From: Sorghum bicolor
Taxonomy: Eukaryota > Streptophyta > Magnoliopsida > Poales > Poaceae
DNA length: 64,000 nucleotides
Assembly (NCBI RefSeq): GCF_000003195.3
Contig: NC_012870.2
Span: forward strand, 36,024,741-36,088,740
Direction: 5' to 3'
Each line of letters begins with the position of its first letter. The first letter of the stretch is position 1. The position numbers were made by a program, and so were the translations under genes. The notes below the pieces were generated by a model. It ran no database searches, was not told the DNA's origin, and saw only the letters and a list, made by a program, of their open reading frames with translations. This document shows, piece after piece, positions 45,071 to 53,777 of this stretch.

Positions 45071-47989
45071 ACTGACAGTGATGACGCCTTTGGGACCAGG
45101 CATCTTCAGCTTCAAGTAGGTGTAGTTGGGTATAGCCATGAACTTGGCGTAGCCCGGGCGCCCGATGATGGCGTGGTACGTGCCTCGGAACCCAACCACC
45201 TCAAAGGTGAGGGTCTCCTTCCTGAAGTTGGCCGCTGTGCCGAAGCAGACCGGTAGGTCAATTCGACCTACTGGCATTGCCTTTTTCCCTGGCACGACGC
45301 CATGGAAACCGCCGGCGCTTGGCTGGAGGCGTCCTCTATCGATGCCGAGGAGGTCGAGGGTCTCGAGGTAGATGATGTTGAGGCTGCTGCCACCATCCAT
45401 CAGCACTTTCGAGAGTCGGGTGTTGACGATGATGGGGTCGACGACGAGCGGGTAGACGCCTGGGGCGACTACCTTGTCGGGGTGGTCCTCTCGGTCGAAA
45501 GTGATAGGAGTGCTTGACCAGCTAAGGTACTGGGGCACCGCCATTCTTGCCGCAAAGACTTCGCGACGCTCCCTTTTGCGCTGCCTCATGGTTAATTGAG
45601 TCGAGGGCCCGCCATAGATCATGTAGCAGTCGTGGACGGCGGGGAAGCCGTCGTCATCTTTGTTGTCCTCCTTGCTGCTAGCCTTCTCTTTCTTAGAGTC
45701 ATCACGCGTATCTTTTTTGAACCCCAGACCGTCGAAATGCTTTCTCAGCATACGACAGTCCTTGAGCTTGTGGTTGGCGCCTCCCTTATGGTAAGGGCAC
45801 GGCTCCTCCAACATCTTGTCAAAGATGCCTCCATCCGGAGGGCCTCGAGGCTTCTTTCGATCCATGGCGGCGACAAGGTTGTCATCGGAATCTTCCCGGT
45901 GGAACTGCCGCACTTTCTGCTTCTTTTTATTTTTCTTGAGGCCTCGACTGGGGGTCCCATCTTCGTCGACGGGCTGCTTGCCTTTTCTTCCTTCTGAGCT
46001 GAAGAAGGCGCCGACTGCCTCCTCCCCTGCCGCGTAGTTGGCTACTACGTCCATCAGCTCGTCGACGGTCTGAGGTCGATTGCGACCTAATTCCCGCACC
46101 AAGTCTCGACTGGTGGTGCCCGAGACAAACGCCAAGATGACGTCGTGGTCAGGGATGTGCGGCAGCTCAGTGCGCTGCTTCGAGAAGCGTCGAGCATACT
46201 CCCGAAGAGTTTCTCCCGACTTCTGCTTGCACTTGCTGAGGTCCCACGAGTTCCCTGGCCGTATGTAGGTCCCTTTGAAGTTACCCTCGAAGACTCTGAC
46301 CAGATCAACCCAGTTGTGGATCTGATTGGCAGGGAGTTCCTCGAGCCATCGACGGGCGGTGTCGGAGAGGAAAAGGGGTAGCTGTCTGATGATGGCTCGA
46401 TCATCACCTCGAGCGCCACCTAGCTGACAGGCCAGCCTGAAGTCGGCCAGCCACAACTCTGGTTTGGTCTCTCCATTGTACTTCGCGATGCTGGTCGGGG
46501 GTCGAAATGGATTGGGCAGGGGCGTGCTGCGGATCGCCCTGCTGAACACCCGTGGGCCTGGTGGCTCGGGGGCCACCCGGTCCTCGTCGCTGTCGTATCT
46601 CCCACCGCGATGCGCGCTATAACCGCGCTCTTCCGCGTCTCCGTGCCGGCGGCGTCGATTTTCTTTGATGTCGTGCCGCGCGTCGTGTCGACGTTTATTG
46701 TCGACGGGGAGGATGAGAGCGGTCTTTCTACCTCGAGGGGGAGGTTGTTGATGGACTGACACCTCCTCTTCGTTTAGAGGCTGTTCGTCGCGCTTCTCTG
46801 TGGCAGCTCCTCGTCGTCGAGACGCCGAACTTTCGGCTTGTTGAACCGCCGCCACCTGGAGCAATGTCTGTACCTCATCTCGAATGCGTCGGGCCTGGGA
46901 ATTCGACGGCTCTGGCATGTTACGTAGCAGCATCGTCGCTGCCACTACATTCTGGCCTGCTCGAGGGAAACGGCTGACAGGTTGCTCTGGCTCTGCGTCG
47001 CCGACGATCTGTCGATGTACCTCTCGAGCGCGTCTGCGGACACTTCCGCCCGGCGGGTAGGGCAGGTCTTGCTCGAGGATTTGCTCGAGCAGGACGAGGC
47101 GCTCGCGGTCTTCGTCGAGCTTCATCTTGAGCTCCTGCAGCTGCGCGAGCTGCGCGGTTCTGTCTTCCTGAGGAGGGCGGTCGACCTGTCCGTCGTTCCC
47201 AGGCGTCCTGGGGTCTTCTCGCGCCGCGGGGGCTCGACCACCCGCAGCAGCATCCCGTGTCTCGTCAGTAGTTTCTACCGCCCCGTCGATGTGATAGCAT
47301 TCCCTCGTAGGGTCATAGCTATCTGTCTCGGAGTCGGAGTCCGGTTTGGCAGCGTAGAAACACCCACGTCCTTCCTCCCGCAATCGTTGCCTGAGGGAGG
47401 TGATCGAGTATCGTCCGGGGCCTAGACGACGGAGGCCTTGTACTCGGGAAAGGTCCGGCAGCTCGGACGCCGGCCGCCGCGCTTCAGAGCTACGTGGGAG
47501 GACCATTGGTCTTTCTACGTATGTCTGGGCGTTTGGGCATATCGCCCTGGCGAGCGACGCCGCGGCGTTGTCCAATCCGAACGGCAGTGCCGCTCTTGGA
47601 GAGATCAACCCGTGTGGAAGTAGCCTAGCTGCGGTGGGGGAGAGCGCGCGAGACGCGTCCCCTCCCGTCGTCGCGCGGTGCTGAGTCGTCGCGCTTGTTG
47701 CTCCGTCACACGGTGCTGCCGACTTGTGGCCTACGTCCTGCCTCGCACGAGTTGTTGGTCGTGCTGAAGCAGAGGGGCCGCGGTGGTGCTGTCCGCGCCT
47801 CTTCTTAGGCGGGGAGGCGTGGTGGTGAGGGAGTCTCGGGGCCTTCAACCGTGCTGGCGTAACGCGGGCTCCTCCTGGTCCTTTGACTGAGAGCAAGATC
47901 ATGTCGTAGCCGGAGCCCGTAGACATGAACTCGAGGCTCCCAAACCAAATCACCGTGGAGCGCGGAAACGGCAAGGCAAGAGTAGCCAT
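44981..47989 (-). CDS. Element D gag-protease polyprotein (open frame)
   Basis: First ATG at 47989, 1002 codons without a stop. Approximate order: low-complexity N-terminus; capsid domain at residues 490-655 (FRPPTSIAKYNGETKPELWL, WVDLVRVFEGNFKGTY, LREYARRFSKQRTELP); basic stretch; zinc knuckle CPYHKGGANHKLKDC (C-x2-H-x5-H-x4-C) near 735-750; protease with LMDGGSSLNII near 862 and AIIGRPGYAKFMAIPNYTYL. The last ~30 codons read the integrase remnant out of frame, so the end is a deletion junction. Gag builds the particle and the protease matures it. The frame upstream of 47989 is also open to the PBS. An intact gag in a pol-less element fits trans-mobilisation. Confidence 0.85.
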   Translation of the reverse strand: MATLALPFPRSTVIWFGSLEFMSTGSGYDMILLSVKGPGGARVTPARLKAPRLPHHHASPPKKRRGQHHRGPSASARPTTRARQDVGHKSAAPCDGATSATTQHRATTGGDASRALSPTAARLLPHGLISPRAALPFGLDNAAASLARAICPNAQTYVERPMVLPRSSEARRPASELPDLSRVQGLRRLGPGRYSITSLRQRLREEGRGCFYAAKPDSDSETDSYDPTRECYHIDGAVETTDETRDAAAGGRAPAAREDPRTPGNDGQVDRPPQEDRTAQLAQLQELKMKLDEDRERLVLLEQILEQDLPYPPGGSVRRRAREVHRQIVGDAEPEQPVSRFPRAGQNVVAATMLLRNMPEPSNSQARRIRDEVQTLLQVAAVQQAESSASRRRGAATEKRDEQPLNEEEVSVHQQPPPRGRKTALILPVDNKRRHDARHDIKENRRRRHGDAEERGYSAHRGGRYDSDEDRVAPEPPGPRVFSRAIRSTPLPNPFRPPTSIAKYNGETKPELWLADFRLACQLGGARGDDRAIIRQLPLFLSDTARRWLEELPANQIHNWVDLVRVFEGNFKGTYIRPGNSWDLSKCKQKSGETLREYARRFSKQRTELPHIPDHDVILAFVSGTTSRDLVRELGRNRPQTVDELMDVVANYAAGEEAVGAFFSSEGRKGKQPVDEDGTPSRGLKKNKKKQKVRQFHREDSDDNLVAAMDRKKPRGPPDGGIFDKMLEEPCPYHKGGANHKLKDCRMLRKHFDGLGFKKDTRDDSKKEKASSKEDNKDDDGFPAVHDCYMIYGGPSTQLTMRQRKRERREVFAARMAVPQYLSWSSTPITFDREDHPDKVVAPGVYPLVVDPIIVNTRLSKVLMDGGSSLNIIYLETLDLLGIDRGRLQPSAGGFHGVVPGKKAMPVGRIDLPVCFGTAANFRKETLTFEVVGFRGTYHAIIGRPGYAKFMAIPNYTYLKLKMPGPKGVITVSSSSTLPDISKGFDATTTSMCARGTSTWAT

Positions 47990-48027
47990 CCGGAAAGGAG
48001 TGGGAAATCGATGAAAAACACACAGGA

Positions 48028-48046
48028 CCCCTACCTGGCGCGCCAA
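48028..48046 (-). other. Element D primer-binding site
   Basis: Minus strand TTGGCGCGCCAGGTAGGGG, one base after the 5' LTR. The primer tRNA is not assigned. Confidence 0.7.
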
Positions 48047-48047
48047 C

Positions 48048-49053
48048 TGTCGGTGTTTTCCCCCGGGGGGTCACACCAACGAGTGAATTTGTATGCGTGC
48101 TCCCTTTCCCGGATGGTGATGCAAGAAGACACAGAGATTTATCCTGGTTCGGGCAAGAGAAGGCCCTACGTCCAGCGGGGGGAGAGAGTTTGTATTATCT
48201 TGCACCTAAGTGCTTGTACAGGGGCAAATACAAGCGTGGTATGAAGTGTGGAGCTCTACTACGTATGAGCGTGGTCCTGTGTCGTCCTCTCCCTGTTCTA
48301 TTCCTGAGTCCCTCCTTTTATAGTTCCAAGGAGGGACCTAGGGTACATGTATAGGTGTAAGAATAGGAGTCGATAGCAGCATGGAGCGCTGACCTACTCG
48401 AGGCTTCCGTACCGTCCTGACCTCGAGCCGTCCTGTCTTAATAGCCTGGTGATGATCAAGGGTGCCCCTGCATTCTGCTCTGCGCGCCGTCTTGGATTGG
48501 TTCGGCGGATTCACGCTTATATGGCTCGGCGGCAAATCCGGCGGAGCGGTTACGGCGTGGTCAGTCGACGCCCGACTCGTCTCCAGGAAGGAGCCTGGTG
48601 AAGTCGAGGGTCGGACGCCGTACGAGGCGTCGATATCTGGAGCGCTGACCTTGGGTGTCTCGAGGGGGTCCCGATTAGACGTTCCATCCTTGTTTCCCGC
48701 GTCCTGACACGCCCTGGGTCGTTCGGTGGGAAGGCTGCAAAAAGAACGATGGGACAGAAGCCTGTTCCCTATCACGCCTCCCGTGACCCGTGTGTTAGGT
48801 GGGGAAGCGTCAGGTGCATTAAATGCCCTGGCTCTCGTGCACGCGTCAGGCGGCGGACAGTGTCCTTGCGCTCGACGCCTCTCGGTTCGCTCGAGCCCGC
48901 TTCCGTATTCGACGGCAGTTGTCGCTCGAGCCCTGACCGATTCGCTCGACGCTATTTCCGTCTTCGAGGCTGCGGCCGTCGATGGCCGCGCGTGTGTACG
49001 GATGGTCTCGTTATACGCATTGGTGAGGGTACCCCTTGTTGATACCCTCGACA
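48048..49053 (-). repeat. Element D 5' LTR
   Basis: 1006 bp, TGTCGG to CTCGACA. Differs from 37976-38981 at about eight sites, mostly transitions, and has no indels. Confidence 0.95.
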
Positions 49054-49058
49054 CCTTG

Positions 49059-49293
49059 CTAGTTGTTTAGCTTGTTTAGTTTAGTCTTCTTGTTTAGGAG
49101 TGCAACTAGCCTTCTCTTGTTGTTGTGCTTTAGTGTTTAGCCTCGTACTAGTTTGTATAGGTGGCTTGCATAGCTTAGTTGAGCTAGTGCTAGAATTGCT
49201 TCGCCATTTGTTTTACTAACTCACTTGCTTAGTGAAGTTTGTAGAAATTTTAAATAGGCTATTCACCCCCCCTCTAGCCATTTGGACCTTTCA
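49059..49293 (+). repeat. Copia 3' LTR, right part
   Basis: Continues the copia LTR after element D and its CCTTG duplicate (49054-49058) and ends GGACCTTTCA at 49293. The next five bases, CCTTC, are the copia target duplication. Confidence 0.9.
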
Positions 49294-49298
49294 CCTTC

Positions 49299-49477
49299 CA
49301 CTGGTTTCAGCTTCTTCTTCATCTGTAGTGCTTTGCGGGCTTGGACATCTCTCTTGGTGAAGAGTTTTGAGCGCATCAGGTAGCTGGCTTTCTTCTTGCT
49401 GAGCTTGAGTCAGGGCCTCTTCCACTTGCTTAAGTTCGGCTAGCAGGGCTTCTCTTTTTGCCGATAGATTGGAGATC
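49299..49477 (-). pseudogene. Element 2 antisense PMD gene (fragment 2)
   Basis: Continues the coiled-coil exon begun at 27681-27776, aligned to 57418-57600 of element 3. It is cut at 49477 by the insertion of element 3. The rest lies outside the window. Confidence 0.75.
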
Positions 49478-50203
49478 TGTTGACGCTATTTTTAGACACA
49501 TATTAGGAAAGTTAATGAAGCTTGAATCGGCAGATGGGAAAGTAATGATTGGCTGACAAGGAGGTTGCCGATGGCTTATGATGCCGATGATAAAGCAGCA
49601 GGAAGGAGGTATGGTTAAGTCCAGGAACAGTGGTTGGTCGGTGCCGATGACCGATATTGACGATTGCCGATGCCGATGGAGCATAATATGCTGATGATGG
49701 TGAAGGAAGACCTATGAATCATCGAAGGGACAATGGTGGTGTACCGATCGCCTAAGATAGATAAATAATAGTTTTCCACGATTGTTAGTTTATTTTTATG
49801 TATGAGTTCTGTTTGATTTGGAATTAGAATCCTAGTCGTATCTGGTTGTAACTCTTTAGGATAGAGTATAAATATAGGCTTAGTAGCAATGTAAGAAGGG
49901 AATCCAATCAATCATACATAAAGTTTTTACATCTATTTTCGCATCTACTTTCGACGACTTCATCAATTCGCATATTTTCTTTTACTTAAGAGATCTTAAG
50001 AATTCTTCGAGTCATACTCGACGAGTTCTTGAGTTCTGCGTGAATACCTCTTGGCCGTGGCATCCGGGTGCATTGCTGTTGTCGGGACCAAAGTATTCGA
50101 GTTATCAACTTTGTCGATTGTAAGGTCAAATCGGCTGGCACGCCTTAACATTGAATCAGGTATTAGCCCTTTGTGTTTACAGATCCACTTTTGCACCAAC
50201 ACA
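49478..50203 (+). repeat. Element 3 5' LTR
   Basis: About 726 bp, TGTTGACGC to CCAACACA. Contains seven GCCGAT/ATCGGC hexamers, about twenty times the chance number for this length. The right end is set by the following PBS and is approximate by a few bases. Confidence 0.78.
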
Positions 50204-50207
50204 TCTT

Positions 50208-50226
50208 TTGGCACGCCCAGTGGGAC
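50208..50226 (+). other. Element 3 primer-binding site
   Basis: TTGGCACGCCCAGTGGGAC directly after the LTR. Confidence 0.65.
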
Positions 50227-50247
50227 AAATCTATCATCAAGATCAAG

Positions 50248-53200
50248 ATGTCTACTACTAAGTTCGACACAGAAAACATCATTGTTGTAACCGAGGCTGA
50301 TCTCAGGGATGAGCAGAAGCAGGCTATGGCAAGAGCTATGGAAGAATACAAGCAGCTCTGCTTGAAATCCTTCAGTGTCAACAGGAGCGGTGATATAGTC
50401 CAGAAGCAAGACCTGCAAATGCCTCAGTAGATCACTTTTGAAGCCAATCCTAGTAAATTGCAAGATATGGTTGATAACGCTGTTAAACGTGCTTTCATCA
50501 ACCAATCCAGTGTGCTGTCCAATACTGTCCAATCCCGTACGGAAGCTACTTCTCCGCTAGGCACTTTAGGGATGATTAATGGGCAATCTACACCGATGAG
50601 GACTAATCCAGCAACAAAAGAGGGACGGGTTCAACTTAACACAGATCTATCGGCATCGGTAATGTCAGGATCTGTATTCCAGAATTGTCAAGTTCCTCCC
50701 AATTGGTGGGGATATGGTATGCCCTCGGAGCTCTTTGCAAATAGTTCTGGAACATCTCAGGTGCCTGACTTGGCACGAAAAGCTCCTATGACATCGGCAC
50801 CTCCAGTTTTGCCGATGACTCAAAATCCTCAGTATTCAACCACTACTACTGTGGGGCCTGTTACAGGGAACTTTCAGATGCTAATGTTCCAGATGCCTAA
50901 TGCATCAACAGAACCACTCCCGGTGCACCAGAGGTTTATGACTCAAATAGGTATGTCAACCCAATGATGACACCCAATTATCAGCCATCGGTAGGGCCTA
51001 CGCCGGTGAATGCCACCAATCGATGGACAGGGCAGTTTGTCTTTCCACAAATGACACAACAGAATCATCAGGTTGTGGGATTCCAGCAGGGACAGATGCA
51101 GGTTGGTTTTTAGAATCAAGGACCAGCCAATTAGCCGATGAATCTTGCTCAGCAGATTGGTGGCCAGCAACCTATGGCCAACGCCATGTTCTCTAGAGAT
51201 CGTGCACCTCAGAGACACGTGGAGGCTTATCAGCAGGTGCCAGAAATTCAACGCCCACATCGGCAGGATGTCGATGCCTATTGGGCCGATAAAATAGCCG
51301 AAGTAATGAGAGATAAATTCAGAATAAAGCTGAAGATTAATACTTATTCTTATCGGACACCATATCCCCCTGCATATGATTTGATTCCGCTTCCAAATCG
51401 GTACAAGGTGCCAGATTTCACTAAATTCTTTGGGCAAGATGACATGTCGACTATGGAACATGTCAATCGGTTCATCATCCAGTGTGGAGAGGCTACTAAC
51501 AGAGATGAATTAAGAGTTCGTTTATTTTCATCATTTTTGTCAGGATCAGCATTCACTTGGTTTATTTCACTACCTCCAAACTCAGTGATTACTTGGGTTG
51601 ATCTAGAAAAGCAGTTCCACAAATACTTCTTTTCTAGAGTCCATGAGAAGAAGATAACCGATTTAGTAAGGCTGAGGCAACACAATGATGAATCGGTTGA
51701 AAGTTTTGTACAAAGGTTGCGGGATGTTAAGAACAAATGTTACAGTTTGGTTCTGGATGATCGGCAGCTAGCCGATTTGGCTTTCCAGGGATTGTTACCA
51801 CACATCAAGGACAAATATGCTTCTCAAGAGTTTGAAAGTCTAAGTCATTTGGTGCAAAGGATTTCTGATCAAGATATCAAGACTTTTGAACCTAGGAGAG
51901 TTTGGAATAAGAAAGTGTCATTTGTCGATGAGGCAACGAGTTCAGATTCTGATGAAGAACCAGTCATCGGTTTGGCAGAATGGGTGAAGAACAAAAAGCC
52001 GATGTCTTGTCCTTTTGGCCAGAAAGAACCGGAGAATTTTTCTTTTGATATTACTAAGGCTGATAGGATATTTGATTTTCTGCTTCAGGAAGGGCAGATT
52101 AAATTGTCACCTAATCATGTGATTCCATCGCAGAAGAGTTGAAGAAGATCAAGTATTGCAAGCGGCATAAGCAACATCACACAGCACAAATGAGTGCAAG
52201 GTGTTCAAGCAACAATTGCAATCAGCTATAGAATCTTGGAGGATTAAGTTTGATAATTACAAAGCTCAGAAGCCAATGAAGATTGATCAACATCCTTTTC
52301 CTACAAACATGCTGGATGCCAAGGGTAAAACTAAAGTTTTAACATCAGAAGCAGCTGAGAAGAGCGCATCGGTAGATCCCCAGCATTAGATCACTGCCGA
52401 TGATGCCAAGGGCAAAGGCTTGATCCAGTTGGGAAGCAACTCTAGAAGGCCTCCTCGATCTGGTATTGTGATCACCCATAGGCGGCATCGGGAGACATGG
52501 CAGCAACGAGAAGATCGGTATCGCCGTCAGCAAGAGGATCGACGCTGAGAGGAAGAAAGACGCCGACAAGAGTGGAATCAGCATAAAGATCACTGGAATT
52601 GCCCGTTCTTTATTCACTGTTGGGAGCAAAATATCAAGTTGTCGACTCTCAGAGATTGCCCTAAGTGCAACGGTTATAATCGGCATGATCGGTTAGATCG
52701 ACGATCCACAACAATGATCGACGCTTCAATGAGCCGATCAGGGGGAGGATGTCAGTTCACGATCGGTTGGGGGGCAGGCTCAGTGTGCATGACAGGCTTG
52801 GTGAACGTGTTGGGCATTTTTTCAAGGAACCAAGAGGAGCTTGAAGAGATGGCAAATGCACGAGTTCCCGACGAATTTATTTTCTGCAGGGATGCTAACA
52901 CTCATCGGATGGAATCAAGGGAGGTTCGCCATCAACCAGTGGGAAAGACACAACTTCTCCAATGGTGTCCGGAAGGGTTAACCAGAACACAAAAAAGGAG
53001 GATGCAACGGGAGAGGCAGGAAGAATTAAGTAGGGAATTAAGTTCTTCTAAGTCAGAGAATCGGCAGCAATCAAATCCCAAGGGAAGAGGGCCATCGGCA
53101 GATGTTAACATGGTGTTCATGTTGCCGATGGAGTTTCTTGCACCTTTCAGTGATGATGAGGAGGTTGATTTCCGTGACCAAATAGCCCAGCTGGCTATTG

Positions 53201-53775
53201 ATCCAATGACGGCCATCTTTGAGAAACCTTCCGATGATGAAAGACAACATCTTAAAGCTCTGTTTGTCAAAGGCAGGGTTGATGGGCAGCCGATTTCCAA
53301 GATACTCGTTGACGGAGGGGCTGCAATCAACATTATGCCATATGCGGTATATTGGAAACTTGGCAAAGGAGACCAAGATTTGACCAAGAATGATATGATG
53401 TTGAAAGATTTTGAAGGAAATGTGTCTCCGGTTAAGGGGGCCATATGCGTTGAACTGACCATCGGCATCAAGACTTTGCCGACGACTTTCTTTGTCATCA
53501 GTGCGAAAGGTGCATATAATTTGCTACTGGGGAGAGATTGGATTCATGTCAATTGTTGTATTCCTTCTACAATGCACCAGTGCCTTGTTCAGTGGGTAGG
53601 TGACAAAATTGAGATTGTCCTCGAAGATTCTTCATATGTCATTGCATCAGCAGAATCAAACACTTATGAGAGGACCAGATGCATTTCGTGGGAGGTTTGG
53701 GAGAAAGAATTTCTCAAGGTTGCCAACTATGAAATTCCACCAATCTAAGCAGTCGGTTCTGATGAAGAGTTTTAA
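50248..53775 (+). pseudogene. Element 3 gag-protease (broken)
   Basis: ATG 50248 (MSTTKFDTENI). An early TAG lies at 50428-50430, a frame change near 50965, and TAG codons near 51111 and 51132. From 51138 a 334-codon open stretch holds the capsid domain (YKVPDFTKFFGQDD, WVDLEKQFHKYFFSRV, VESFVQRLRDVKNKCY) and the acidic DSDEEPVIGLAEW block. The zinc-knuckle region near 52150 has a frameshift. A Cys/His cluster and the protease (LVDGGAAINIMPY at about 53308, LLLGRDWIHVNCC) follow in a 369-codon stretch to a TAA at 53746-53748 that replaces a Gln codon. The natural stop is TAA 53773-53775. Confidence 0.82.
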
Positions 53776-53777
53776 TG
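53773..53777 (+). promoter_or_regulatory. UAAUG stop-start junction (element 3)
   Basis: Same overlap as in element 2: the protease stop and the pol ATG share one base, with identical context GAGTTTTAATGGATAGG. Confidence 0.6.

Larger units (their letters stand above)
37976..49053 (-). mobile_element. Element D: non-autonomous Ty3/gypsy (Tat-like) with antisense gene, TSD CCTTG
   Basis: An 11.1-kb minus-strand element. LTRs of exactly 1006 bp each (48048-49053 as 5', 37976-38981 as 3') with ends TGTCG...CGACA, flanked by CCTTG at 37971-37975 and 49054-49058. Inside: PBS, an unbroken gag-protease frame, a fused remnant of the integrase C-terminus, and a six-exon gene on the opposite strand with its own TATA box. 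RT, RNase H and most of integrase are absent. By eye the LTRs differ at about eight positions. It needs an autonomous relative for movement. Confidence 0.92.
27777..49293 (+). mobile_element. Sirevirus-type Ty1/copia element with TSD CCTTC, carrying element D in its 3' LTR
   Basis: Plus-strand element with 5' LTR 27777-29807, initiator-Met-type PBS, gag, protease, integrase, RT and RNase H in copia order, a run of GGGGGA tracts, and a 3' LTR (36152-37975 plus 49059-49293). CCTTC flanks both ends (27772-27776, 49294-49298). A long Lys-rich gag with zinc knuckle, a second zinc knuckle downstream, long LTRs with palindromes, and multiple polypurine tracts are Sirevirus features. It has inserted into the antisense gene of element 2. 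Its own coding region is broken by one stop and several frameshifts. Confidence 0.9.
11861..49477 (+). mobile_element. Tat-like Ty3/gypsy element 2 (split by B, copia/D and element 3)
   Basis: Visible parts: 5' LTR 11861-12584, PBS, gag start 12629-12704, gag-protease 20732-24295, pol 24295-27525, hairpin spacer, and antisense gene fragments 27681-27776 and 49299-49477. The three gaps are filled by later insertions; removing B and one GCAGG, and copia and one CCTTC, restores continuous alignment to elements A and 3. The rest of its antisense gene and its 3' LTR lie beyond element 3, outside the window. Confidence 0.85.
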
